DNA of 64,000 bases from Collybia mongolica (lineage: Eukaryota; Basidiomycota; Agaricomycetes; Agaricales; Clitocybaceae): positions 2,108,001 to 2,172,000 of the forward strand of contig JAAXNY010000004.1 in assembly GCA_013420905.1 (NCBI GenBank). The letters run 5' to 3'. The notes beneath the pieces were generated by a model. The model was not told the origin of the DNA and did not search any database. It saw only the letters and a list, made by a program, of their open reading frames with translations. The stretch's first letter is position 1; each line of letters opens with the position of its first letter. A program made the translations under genes and the position numbers. Below are positions 1-10,984 of the stretch, piece after piece.

Positions 1-1326
1 GTCCAAGCTTCAAGACACGCTCAAGGAACCAGTTCCGGCTGTAATGGATGATGAGATGATTCCAGACAACACAGCAAAACGAACCGCTTTTCAAGCTTTA
101 ACAGAGTTTCCTGGCTGAGGGTGTTAAGTTCATGCTCCGTCCAACCCCCAGGGTTGTCGAGGACGAAACGACTGGATTCTCTATAAAGTTCTTCTTCTTC
201 AAATAGTTCTGCGATTCGCATCGCTTTGATGGGCTTCCCGGCAGCATGTGTGAGTAAAAAAGTGAGGCATTCTCGTTGCAACGAAGGAACACAGAGCTTG
301 TGGGATATGTTCATTAGGCTCTCGACGTTGTTCCAGGTGATCGTGCATTCCAGACTAAGAGATCAGGATTGTGATTAAGTGCGACTAGCCTTGGAACTTA
401 CTGAGGGTATACGTATTTAAGGAAGTCATGAAACGTACTCGCCTGACATTTCAATTAGTATTTGCCGAATCATAGTACATTGCCGACTCACCCTTTCTTC
501 TTTGAGGACAATGACGGCATCTGGCCCATTTATCAACCGCCGTCGAACGGTCGTAGGTATTCTCTTTTCAGCTACCTTTCCACTCTCGACTGAGGTCCGC
601 TTCGACTGCTTACTAGCGTCAAGGTCAAAGCCTTGCAACTTGGCAAGACTATCATCCCTGGCCCGAGCGACTTCATCTGGTTGTGGACTGTCAGGGTCGT
701 GTCCGCCCTCGCCCTCGCCCTCGCCCTCGTCCTCGCTTGTCGAGTCGACTTTGACAGCGTCGCATTCTACAATCATCTCTAGTTCTTCGGGATCAACATC
801 AGGATCCATTGGGGCAAAAGTCATCTCAGTAGGTACTTCGCTCCCTTTTCCCGGAATAGATGGCGGCTGGGAGATAGTGATGACAGAAGACATTGATGGA
901 GGCCGACCAGTTTCTGACCAGTTACCACTGAGTGCGGCCTCAAAGAAAGGCGATGCAAAGAATAGCACCTCCTTGTGTGCCCTGTCAATATAATACGATT
1001 ATGGGCGGCACACGATGCTGTATCATGAATATAACTGACCAGAACGTGGTACTCTCGACTACAATTTTGACTGTACCGGGATATCTACCTCTTTTTGTAA
1101 AAGTCTCGTCTAATTCAATAGCTTCCTCGTCAGTGTCGTCCATACCGAGCTCAGAAACGATCTCATCTGTTTCGCGTTCCTGAAGGAGCCAAGGAGGAGA
1201 CCCAGACGAGCGAAAGATGCCCGATGCAGCTGCGTGAGTCTCTGTGGGCGAACTAAGTGAAGCAGATGGATTATTTGGACCACGCGAATTGCGAGCGATG
1301 AGGATATGGGACGGGTTAGTAGTCAT
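1..1326 (-). CDS. BTB/POZ domain protein, 3' end outside the window
   Basis: Partial minus-strand gene with ATG at 1326-1324. Exons: 1326-1040, 981-492, 442-402, 354-85, and 38 to beyond the left edge. Joining the first two exons restores FWAHKEVLFFASPFFEAAL, the start of a BTB fold. Exon 3 gives ASTFHDFLKYVYP and exon 4 gives the BACK-like helices after the BTB core. Before the BTB comes a Ser-rich acidic leader of about 95 residues. Inside the domain is a charged insert with Glu-Gly repeats encoded by a hexanucleotide repeat near 709-732. Basidiomycete genomes carry many such proteins; they may act as CUL3 substrate adaptors or in dimerisation, but no partner domain is visible here. Confident in family, not in role. 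Confidence 0.85.
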
Positions 1327-1425
1327 AAGATTGAGTTAATAAATTGATAATTATTATAAGTATCGGCAACCAGACTCTAATGCCCTGAGAATGGCGGACT
1401 AGTCATGTGACTATATATTCTTATA

Positions 1426-2649
1426 TTATGTCTTTTTCTTTCGATTCTTCCCCTTCAGATCGACTTCTGTCTTGTCTGTTTTCCGTTTTCTCTTCTTCTC
1501 TTTGCTTGCTTGCTTGATTTTTGCAGCTTCGTCAGCCTCGCGCTTAGCCTGTACGGCAGCCTTGTCTGTCATCTTTCCCAAAGTTTTGAAAGTATCCTCG
1601 TCGCTTTCGATCTCCTCTTCACCTTCCAAAAAATTAACTCCAACCTCTCCCTCAACATCTTCGATATCAGACATCAAGGGTGTGCGTTTCGCTGAGGGCA
1701 CAGTCTCAGGCACATGTTCCGGCGAGAATGGGTCAACTTGAATTGACCCAAGCAACGATAACATTTCATTTGCAACTGTTAGCCTGGCGGTTACGCCGTT
1801 TTAGTGCTGAAAATCAAATATAATTAAACCGTACCCAATCACTGTAAATTCCAAAAAACCATTCCTTCCTCCAAGTTTCTCATTGGTTAGATGATGCACC
1901 CATTTTCCTCCTCCGTCGCCTTCTTTGTTTTCCAGTACCTGGACGCCTTCAATTATTTCATCATGCGCAGCCGGACCGAATTCGGGGTCGTTCTCGGCGG
2001 GTCCATACTCGAAGTCCCACTGTTCTCGAGGTATATGATGGCGAGGGATTGATACGTTGAACGTGCGGTGGAGCAGAAGTGATACATGGTCGGGGGAGCA
2101 TAGGTTGACCTTTCCAACTACAAAGAAAGATTAGATCGAGATAGAGACTAGATTCGATACCAGTACCAAGCTTCATTCCGATATGCGGACTCCATAGTGT
2201 CGCATCGAAGCCAACATTACATACGAGAAAAGGACAATCTGCTTGTATAGTGGCCGATTTGGTGAGGAAATGTAGGTTTGAGTGCGAGAGTACCACGCCA
2301 CGAAGGGCTGGAATATACCTATCGTAATTAAACAGTTGTTACAATGAAGGGAAAGACTACAATTAAGCACGAACCTCATGATCATTGAATCTAACATTTC
2401 CTCAACACCAACTCTCGGATTATTGGCGAATATAGGGGGTATTGACAACACAAACGACGCCCTCACGACGTGAAATTCGGTGTCACGAGCCTTGCCCAAT
2501 TTCTCCTTTTTTCTCGGTTTCTTAATAGGCACTTCAGCATGAGGATCGAGACTGGGTTGTTTGCGTTTCTTGGAGGTATGTTGGGAGATCATGGGGGCCA
2601 ATAAAGATCGAGTTGGCACTAATTTTTTTTGAAATATTCCCACGTGCAT
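1426..2649 (-). CDS. RPA43: DNA-directed RNA polymerase I subunit RPA43
   Basis: Four exons: 2649-2375, 2318-2167, 2117-1835, 1783-1426; 355 aa if translation starts at 2649. A second ATG at 2592 would give 336 aa. The conserved part opens with DTEFHVVRASFVLSIPP and runs through RYIPALRGVVLSHSNL, the N-terminal Rpb7-like fold of A43. The S1/OB-like part follows (GKVNLCSPDHVSLLLHRTFN). The C-terminus is acidic then Lys-rich (KKKRKRK-like), as in nucleolar proteins. In yeast, A43 with A14 forms the Pol I stalk that contacts Rrn3. The gene is divergent from PAM16, with 85 bp between the two start codons, so the pair probably shares a promoter. Confidence 0.85.
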
Positions 2650-2734
2650 TTTACGAAATATTCTTCGGCAATTGAGCACCACGAATAACTAGACTTTTAC
2701 TTTCGAAATCCTTTTCCCGACGCGACACCGGTCA
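2650..2734. promoter_or_regulatory. Shared RPA43/PAM16 divergent promoter region
   Basis: Only 85 bp separate the two start codons, so both 5' UTRs and core promoters must lie here or overlap the neighbouring gene. No clear TATA box is seen. Confidence 0.5.
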
Positions 2735-3406
2735 ATGGTAAGCTCGTTAATAGCTGCCTATAATCAGGGAAACTCATTCTACTCAACCAGGCATCTCCAA
2801 AGATCCTTGTCCAAATATTGGTCAGCGGGACAAGAATTTTGGGCAAGGCATTCTTCGAGGCTGGCAGACAAGCAGTCAAAAGTCCGTCTTACAACACCAT
2901 GGTTACACAATTAGTACTGACCGCGCCCTTCAGATGCAAAACATGCCCCTCAGAGTGCAATGGGGGGTGATGTGGCCGGTGTAGGAAACGCGAACTCTGG
3001 CTCCATATCGGACCAACTCACACGACAACACCGGATGACCTTGGACGAGGCCCATTTGATTCTAAATATGAAACGGGAGGACGCAATGGAACTGTTGACC
3101 AAAGCGCGTCGTATTCTCTTAGTTGCCTTTAGACAGTACTCACTTCTTGCGCAGAATTACGAACACCTATTCAAAGCGAATTCGCCTGCACCCAAGCCTG
3201 ACAAGCCTGTGTCAGCGAAACTCACCCCTCCATCGCACTCACATTACCTCCAATCAAAAGTGGTCCGCGCTCGTGAACGAATAGAGGCCGAATTCAAGAT
3301 TGGGGAAGCTCCTGCTACCGAAGCTCCTGTAACCGGGACGACCGTACCTGGAGCACCCGCACCTCCACCACCCCCGCCTGAGGCACCTAGTAACGGCAAA
3401 AGTTGA
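2735..3406 (+). CDS. PAM16: Mitochondrial import motor subunit PAM16 (TIM16)
   Basis: Exon 1 is only the ATG at 2735-2737, followed by a gtaagc donor. Exon 2 is 2791-2881 and exon 3 starts at 2934. The start reads M-ASPKILVQILVSGTRILGK and continues to AVKNAKHAPQSAMGGD. The degenerate J-like domain of Pam16 follows (TRQHRMTLDEAHLILNMKRE) without an HPD motif. Read straight through, the protein is 188 aa. A 51-nt GC-AG intron (3104-3154) would remove 17 residues and join LLTK to NYEHLFKANSP, the usual family sequence, giving 171 aa. The C-terminus is Pro/Ala-rich. Pam16 pairs with Pam18 at the TIM23 channel to control mtHsp70. Confidence 0.9.
3104..3154 (+). other. Putative 51-nt GC-AG intron inside PAM16
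   Basis: The interval begins gcgcgt and ends cag, with a tactcac branch-like site 15 nt before the end. It has no stop and a length divisible by three, so retention also keeps the frame. Removal restores the canonical Pam16 spacing; no in-phase GT donor is available. Confidence 0.6.
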
Positions 3407-3598
3407 TCATATAATAGAGACCATATTGTAATATCTTAGATGACATCACACACCCCATTCACTATCACTAATGCCTTATGAAGCCTGCACTTATTCTATA
3501 CTGTTCGCGATCTCTAAGCTTTAAAAATGCCATATCTTGAGAGCAATTTGGAACGATCATCCCCAAAAAAACTTATACAGCGGGCTCGCTTTGTGGCT

Positions 3599-4957
3599 TT
3601 AATCCAGCACTGCATACTTCTTCAAGTGTTCTGGGATGGCATCCTCTAGCCCTTTCATCTTCAGCCACTTTTTCGAAAATAAGCGACTCTGATAACGGTA
3701 AGCACCATCGCAGAGGATTGTTGCGACCTTTGAACCTATATTTCCGGTTAATGGACACATTTGAGGGTAACAGGCTCATACAGACCTTTGCCGAGCTTGC
3801 CAGCAAGCTCAACTGCAGCAACAACATTGAGTGCAGTACTAGCTCCGAGGTATAGTCCTTCAGTATGAAGTAATTCATAGATCATCGCAACGGATTTTTC
3901 ATCTGGGACGGTAAAGGCGCCCGATAGCTCGTTGACAAAAGTACCCAAGTTATTCGTGATACGTCCTTGCCCGATCCCTGATCACGAGAATGAACTAGAT
4001 TTTCGTGTAGAAATATAAACGTCAAACCTTCTGTAATAGAGCTTCCGCTCCTCTCTACTAATTTACCCCCGCTATTAACGTAGCTTGTCAACACACTTCC
4101 TGGGGGGTCTGCTAGCCAAACTTGTATTTTCCCTCCACTCTTTTCCTTGAGGTATTTTCCGATACCGGCCAAAGTTCCTCCAGTTCCGGTGGCACAGATG
4201 AAGCCATCCAGGGCGCCATTTGTTTGTTCCCAGATTTCGGGACCGGTAGATGTGTAATGTGCGTGTGCGTTGGCAGTATTGTCAAATTGATCCGTCCAGA
4301 TGGCGTTCGTCAGAGTTTTTGCGTAGTCTCGCGCCTGATGATTATAATTTTGGGGATTGTCGTAAGCGACAGCGGGGACAGGGCGGACATCAGCACCAAG
4401 CATGCGCAACAGGTCAATTTTCTCTTGACTCTAACATGGGCAATGAGGGTTAGTGAACAGGCTGTCGAGTGGTGTCCAGAGCAACCCAATACCTGGTTGT
4501 CTGGCATAAATATTACACAATTGTAGCCTTTTGCTCTGCAGACATGTGCAAGTCCAATGCCGGTATTTCCTGCTGTACCCTCGACAACAGTCCCACCAGG
4601 TTTTATCCTAAAAATGGGTATAAATGAATGTCTCGCCTCATGACATGATCTCCAAGTAAGGTTTACTGACAAACCCTTCTCTTCCGCATTACGAACAACC
4701 CCAAGGGCAGCACGGTCCTTAACACTCCCACCGGGATTTTGAAATTCTGCCTTTCCGTATATCCGAGAGCCTGTCTTCTCTGAAAGTCCCTTAAGAAGAA
4801 TCTACAGAAAATATGACCGCTTGAAAATGAAGAACAAGCGAAGAGCAGTGTTCGCACTGACGAGAGGTGTATGCCCTACTGATCCTACAAAACCATCGGC
4901 CGTGGCAGGACTGGCAAAACCCCGAGCACTTGCTGCTAGACGCAAGGTTGAAAACAT
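3599..4957 (-). CDS. Cysteine synthase (O-acetylserine sulfhydrylase type), probably mitochondrial
   Basis: Six exons: 4957-4862, 4801-4671, 4607-4493, 4430-4028, 3977-3786, 3735-3599; 357 aa. The first residues ([15 protein letters not shown]) are basic, hydroxylated and free of acids, as in a mitochondrial presequence. The core is a fold-type II PLP enzyme. NPGGSVKDR carries the Schiff-base Lys at about residue 60, [13 protein letters not shown] binds substrate, and [14 protein letters not shown] binds the PLP phosphate. It should replace the acetyl group of O-acetylserine with sulfide to make cysteine. A cystathionine beta-synthase is unlikely, since there is no heme-binding leader or CBS pair and the length fits a synthase. 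The ATG at 4957 is the first in frame; the frame upstream is open but begins with GTG. Confidence 0.9.
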
Positions 4958-5405
4958 GAAGGAATGTGGAAAGAGATAAAAAGGACGAGAATTTTGTTGG
5001 CTCTCATGTGTGGTCGGGTCAACAGTGAGCACGACATTTAATTATATAAGCTCAGAACTCAGGACCACTCATCAAGTTCGCTAATAACCACTGAGTACTG
5101 AGAGTAGACATCCAATTAAATTGTGAATAGGACCAATCACCCAAGGGAAAGATAAACAGGTATTGAGTGTAGGTTTGGGTGAGGAGATGATAACATGAGG
5201 CAAAGAAAAGACGTGTGGACATATACCGTAAGAAATGTCCATTGAGTCATACATTGCAGGTTTCGTGTAGGGCCATGAGTAGTAATAAAGAACAAGGAAG
5301 AAGAGCATGGAAAGGGTATGTGAGAATCGGGGAGTGTCCGTATGTACAGGGATTCCAAAGAAAATAAATGTACAGACGGCAGAAGAAAGAAGGTCGATCA
5401 TGCTA
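4958..5405. other. Intergenic spacer, cysteine synthase promoter and ARF 3' flank
   Basis: About 450 bp hold the upstream region of the cysteine synthase and the 3' flank of the ARF gene, both on the minus strand. Short open frames here have no family resemblance. Nothing else is seen. Confidence 0.5.
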
Positions 5406-6275
<870 letters not shown>

Positions 6276-6577
6276 GGTTGTATTGTTTGATGTTTGAAGG
6301 TAAAGAGCGACGTGGAGGGCTGATATTGCCTCAGCCAAGAGAGAGAAGTAGAAGATATATGAATCCTCACAAACTGGAGGTGGTAGAAAGAAACAGAGTC
6401 ACACACCTGTCACGTTTCAGTAAACACAAAATAAACAGGAACCATCATCAATTAACTGGAAAGTCTTGAGCTCCTGATGAAGAAGTAATAAAAAAAACAG
6501 TCAAATGCATGTAGGATCACATATGGTAGTATGTGCAATATAATATTATAACACAAAAGGCCCTGAAAGACAATACA
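6276..6577. other. Intergenic, ARF promoter and LRR-gene 3' flank
   Basis: About 300 bp between two minus-strand genes. No open frame of note and no repeat; presumed promoter and polyadenylation sequence. Confidence 0.45.
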
Positions 6578-9019
6578 TCAAGGACTCTGGGACCTCATCT
6601 GACTCTGGCTGAATACCTTCAGCCACCCATCCCCCATATCCTTCTTCAACGCTTCAATCCTCCGTCTATACGCATCTGCGCTATCCCTGATGTCTTCTCT
6701 AGTACCATCCCCCGTCCTCCCACCCTCCCCGTCCGACGTTGATGTTGGGGGTTCAAAAACAGACGCACTCACGCGTGCCCTCCTAAACTCAGACTTTGAC
6801 GATAGCGTCATTGATCCTCTGTGGCTGCGACGTAGTGACGCAGGGGTGGTAGGACTCGCAGAAGGAGAAGCATGCGTTTCGGGGGACGTTGACGCTAGTT
6901 TAGAAGACAGTGGTGCCAAATCATGGGCACCAGTACCAAAGCTATTCGGAGGTGGGATAAATTCGGTCTGGTACCGGCTGTGTCGTGCCCGGTATGGGGA
7001 GCGGGGTATTCCCGTATACCTAGAACCCTCTCCTACCTGGACGGCGGCTGGTTTGATAATACTTTCCGGATTACTTGGCCTATCGTCTACAGGTTCGGAG
7101 GACGCTGGAAGCATCGAAGAAGTCGCCATGAAACTTGCTGTGGGTGTGGCCACCCCATCCTCCACCAGCGTGCCAATCTGGCCCCATTTCCTCTCAGAGT
7201 GAGATAATGGACTTCCATCTCGAGGTTTCTTTACCTTGACCTTGACCTTGGATCGAATGTTCGACCCGTCAGATCTATTTCTTGTGTGTGAGGCGCTCCT
7301 CGAACTACCACCATCACTATAGTCGCCGTCTAGCTCAACGATCCGCTTCGCCTTCTTCCGCCGCGCCCTGCCCCCACCAACGGCACCTGTTGGTGAGAGG
7401 TGAGGTGAAGGGTTGGCAGATGTCGGTGGGGTAGGGTACTTGTCATAAGCTGGAATCGATGGAGAAGCGTTGGCCTGTAAATGTGAATGATTCTGACCCA
7501 CCGCAACGACCGGCGGTGAATATGCTGTCGAGAGAGGACGCGAAGACGACATTTGCTTCGGTGGAGCGACCGTAAGGTTTCGTTTCTCATAAAATCCGGG
7601 CGGAGTCCCATCCAGCGAGATCATTTTCTGCTCTTTCCAGAAGTAGTCAAAACAAGTTATACGATAACCCTCCTCTAGATCCGTAAAAGGATTGCCCTCT
7701 ACCCACACATCTGTGATATTGGGAAGCGTGGAAAGCCTCCCGATTTCCGCACTTTCCTCAATAAGGTTACCGCGAAGGTCAACGCGTTCGAGAGCGCTGA
7801 GGCGCTCCAAACCACATATTGATTCTAGACGGTTGTGGGCAAGATTGAGAGATAGAACCTGACCCAGGTTGAGGTAGATACCCAGCACAGAATCAATCAT
7901 GTTATCCGATAGGTTGAGAGAAATTAGGTTATAAAGTGCACCGAGCCCTGAAGGGATCGATACCAGAAGGTTAGAAGAGAGGTCAAGATGGGTGAGCGAG
8001 GTCAGATAGGGCAACGATTCGGCAGGGAAGTATGTCAGTGCATTGTCAGATAACGACAAATGCTTTAAGAAAGCCCATTTAAGGGAGGATAGTTCGGTGG
8101 AAGGTGGCGGGGAAGAAGAACCACTCTCGCAGCGTTGTCCAACATCCGAACCCTGGCGCTCTTCCTCGTCAACATCTTCCGGTACAGTTTCCGGCAGACG
8201 AGTGGTGTAAAACGATGTCTCCGTAGCAGGTCCCCGAGGTATTCGTCTTCGCCGTTTCCTACTCGTGCTCCCCTCCCTTCTCGCTTGATCATCCACCACG
8301 GCACCGATGAATATATCCGACACATCCTCCAGTCCACTCTTCTTGACTTTCAAGCTTCTAAGACTCTCTGCCAGCCGATCCCAGCCTAGAAGAGTCCGTG
8401 GGTCGATATCGACACACTCCAAACTCTGCAGATTCTTAAACGCGTCAAGTGGGAGGGCGTTGAAGTTGGGGGGCTCGTTCGCCAGCTCTGCAATGACCTT
8501 TTGCCCAGGAGCGTTCACCAGCAGCGCAGGGAGCTTAGTGAAGCTACTATACAGGTACTTGAGTTCCGTATCGACACTGGGTGGCTCTGGCCGGGTCCAC
8601 CACCCCCCTCCGAGGGACAGGCCAGAGACGGCCGACAACGAGGACCGAAATGAGGCTAGGGAGAGGGTGTCGGACTTATCCGACTCTGGGAAGACGTTGA
8701 TATAGCTCATGGGGCGAGAGGGGCTGTCGACTTGGACATCCAGAGTTCCGACGTCAATACCAAGGGCCTCGAGACGCATGAGAACGTAGAAGAGGCGGTG
8801 GGTATCTACCACGAGTACGAGGGGTTTAGGTGGAGGAGGAGCGGTGGCATCAAAGCCAAACCAACCCAGGGGGTTGAATAGGGATGGCGCATCTGAAGGT
8901 GGCGGTGATTGGTGCGCCCGCCTGCGGCGAGTAAAGCCTGCCTCTGCCAGACGTGTTTCGTTGGTACGGATAAAGGCTGCGAGGCGTCGGAGGTAGTCAT
9001 CCCCAGGTTCCTGTTGCAT
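6578..9019 (-). CDS. Leucine-rich-repeat protein of unknown role, 813 aa
   Basis: Single-exon gene. The first true ATG is at 9019; the frame extends three codons further but starts with TTG. The N-terminal third has a conserved-looking segment with a Pro-rich run. From about residue 310 there are five or six leucine-rich repeats of the SDS22/LRR type (LTHLDLSSNLL, LISLNLSDNMI, VLSLNLAHNRL, LERVDLRGNLI), then an LRR cap (NPFTDLEEGYRITCFDYFW). The C-terminal 330 residues are Ser/Pro-rich and low complexity, with several basic patches (RARRKKAKR). The architecture resembles fungal cytoskeleton- or cell-cycle-associated LRR scaffolds. No enzymatic motif is seen. Confidence 0.8.
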   Translation of the reverse strand: MQQEPGDDYLRRLAAFIRTNETRLAEAGFTRRRRAHQSPPPSDAPSLFNPLGWFGFDATAPPPPKPLVLVVDTHRLFYVLMRLEALGIDVGTLDVQVDSPSRPMSYINVFPESDKSDTLSLASFRSSLSAVSGLSLGGGWWTRPEPPSVDTELKYLYSSFTKLPALLVNAPGQKVIAELANEPPNFNALPLDAFKNLQSLECVDIDPRTLLGWDRLAESLRSLKVKKSGLEDVSDIFIGAVVDDQARREGSTSRKRRRRIPRGPATETSFYTTRLPETVPEDVDEEERQGSDVGQRCESGSSSPPPSTELSSLKWAFLKHLSLSDNALTYFPAESLPYLTSLTHLDLSSNLLVSIPSGLGALYNLISLNLSDNMIDSVLGIYLNLGQVLSLNLAHNRLESICGLERLSALERVDLRGNLIEESAEIGRLSTLPNITDVWVEGNPFTDLEEGYRITCFDYFWKEQKMISLDGTPPGFYEKRNLTVAPPKQMSSSRPLSTAYSPPVVAVGQNHSHLQANASPSIPAYDKYPTPPTSANPSPHLSPTGAVGGGRARRKKAKRIVELDGDYSDGGSSRSASHTRNRSDGSNIRSKVKVKVKKPRDGSPLSHSERKWGQIGTLVEDGVATPTASFMATSSMLPASSEPVDDRPSNPESIIKPAAVQVGEGSRYTGIPRSPYRARHSRYQTEFIPPPNSFGTGAHDLAPLSSKLASTSPETHASPSASPTTPASLRRSHRGSMTLSSKSEFRRARVSASVFEPPTSTSDGEGGRTGDGTREDIRDSADAYRRRIEALKKDMGDGWLKVFSQSQMRSQSP

Positions 9020-9127
9020 GACATGCAAGTTTGTGGTGGTGGCAGGTTAAAAGGAGGATTTGTGCCCCGTGTTCTGTGGCCAACCAGCAGGGGGTCGCAA
9101 CCAGATAATACATGATACCGCCAATCT

Positions 9128-9157
9128 TATATATATATATATATATATTTTTTTTTT
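9128..9157. repeat. TA dinucleotide microsatellite with T run
   Basis: About ten TA units (9128-9148) merge into a run of ten T. It lies in the 217-bp divergent spacer between the LRR gene and RAD23, about 80 bp before the RAD23 ATG. Confidence 0.9.
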
Positions 9158-9236
9158 CAAATAACTCTGCAAACCCCGATTATAAACTGCACAGCCACAC
9201 ATCCTCCTCATTCATAACGCTTTCAATTCAACCATC

Positions 9237-10720
9237 ATGAAGCTCACCATAAAAACAACTCAACAAAAGGTCTTTCAGGTAGATCCATTCAATACTATTA
9301 TTCCACTTAAAAACAACAAACTCTACCTCGGCCCACCCTAGATCGATGTCGAGCCATCTGACACCGTCGCTGTGCTGAAAAGCAAGATTCACGAGTCCCA
9401 GAACCACCCAGTTGGTGTCCAGAAGATCATATATTCTGGTTTTCACAACTTTTCAAGCCATTCTTTTCCTTTACTTACACATCTCTCCTTCAGGCAAAAT
9501 TCTTACTGATGATAAGACAATCGAATCGTGCGGGATCAAAGAGAAGGACTTTCTCGTCTTGATGGTCTCTAAAGTGCGCGGCCATTCTTCTCTACTCCGT
9601 CTTCTTCTCATTTATCACATTACAGCCTAAACCCACGCCCACACCCACACCAGCCGCGACCACATCAACCGCACCTGCTCCTGCTACACCAGCCGTAGTC
9701 CCCGAGCCGGCACCATCTGCAGCCCCACCCGCACCCCCTGCTGTCCCAGCATCTGGATCCCCAGCCCCTGCCGTAAACCCTGCATTTGGCGACATGAGCT
9801 CATTCGTGTCCGGCGCGGCCCTTCAGGAAACGATCAACAACATGATGGAGATGGGTTTCCCTCGTGATCAGGTGCAGCGAGCTCTGCGGGCCAGCTTCAA
9901 TAATCCCGATCGGGCTGTCGAGTATCTCATGACAGTGGGTGCTTCCACCGAGTTCCTTTGCTTAATACAAAGTTGAGTTGACCCTACGCTGTAGGGTATC
10001 CCCGCCCATTTAGAAGCAGAGGCTGTTGGTGCCGGTGCCGCCGCTGGAAGCACGGGTGCTGCAGGACAATCCGCTGCAGCCCCTGCCGCCGCCATGTCCG
10101 CGACCCCTACAGTACCCTCATCCATTGTTCCGGCGGGCCAGCCGCAAAACTTATTCCAGGTCCGCTTTTCCTCATCATCGCCTCCCGCTCCCACGATCTA
10201 ACACTTCCCAAGCTCGCGCAGCAACAACAGCAGCCAGGCGCTGGTACTGGCGCTGCTGCAGGAGGTTCCCCCGCGGGGCTCGCAGGGCCAGGTGGCCAAC
10301 AGCTTGATCTTAATACGCTACGCAACAGCCCCCAAATCCAACAGCTGCGCGCTGCAATCGCGTCCAACCCTGATAATGCGCAGGCATTGATCCAGCAACT
10401 TGCAGCGCAGAATCCAGTGGTGGCGCAGACAATTGCGGCCAACCCACAGGTTTTGATGGAACTCCTTGGTGTCCAATTTGAGGGTGAGGAGGGTGATGTC
10501 CCTCCAGGTGCGCAAGTGGTGAATGTGACTGCAGAAGAGAGAGCGGCTATCGAGCGTGTAAGTACCACCCTTTTTTTCTTGTTCTGTAGTCGACACTAAA
10601 GAAACGCAGTTGGAGGCACTTGGCTTTCCTCGGCAAGTAGTGGTGGAAGCCTATTTCGCGTGCGACAAGAACGAGGAGCTGGCTGCCAACTATTTGTTCG
10701 AAAATGGGTTCGAAGACTAG
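9237..10720 (+). CDS. RAD23: UV excision repair / proteasome shuttle protein RAD23
   Basis: Seven exons: 9237-9278, 9342-9438, 9494-9573, 9626-9934, 9995-10159, 10213-10557, 10610-10720; 382 aa. Residues 1-73 form a ubiquitin-like domain (MKLTIKTTQQKVFQ to KEKDFLVLMVSK). A Pro/Ala/Thr linker leads to UBA1 (LQETINNMMEMGFPRDQVQR, about 138-176). The XPC-binding STI1-like helices follow (LNTLRNSPQIQQLRAAI), and UBA2 closes the protein (LEALGFPRQVVVEAYFACD to the end). Rad23 partners Rad4/XPC in nucleotide excision repair and carries ubiquitinated cargo to the proteasome. Domain order and length match the family. Confidence 0.95.
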
Positions 10721-10984
10721 GCTGCTGTGGGATTTGCTTGTACTTAATGAGATTAGACGCTGCTTTGTATGTAATGCTACCCTGTTCTTACGCCCTACTT
10801 GATTAAATAACACTGAAGCATTTATTAATTGCGCGCAACATCATTAGTTTGTAGAATATGTACGAGGGCTGTGCGTCTATTGTGGGCTACATACATAATT
10901 AGTTGTGTAAATATATCAATGGTTGCTGTCAAAAGGCATGCCCATCGCACCGCCTGTTTCCATTAATCCAATACTCTCCCCCTC

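Noticed and set aside
6690..7202. 170-aa plus-strand open frame
   Set aside because: Antisense to the LRR gene in low-complexity Ser/Pro sequence; no motif, and the opposite strand has clear repeats.
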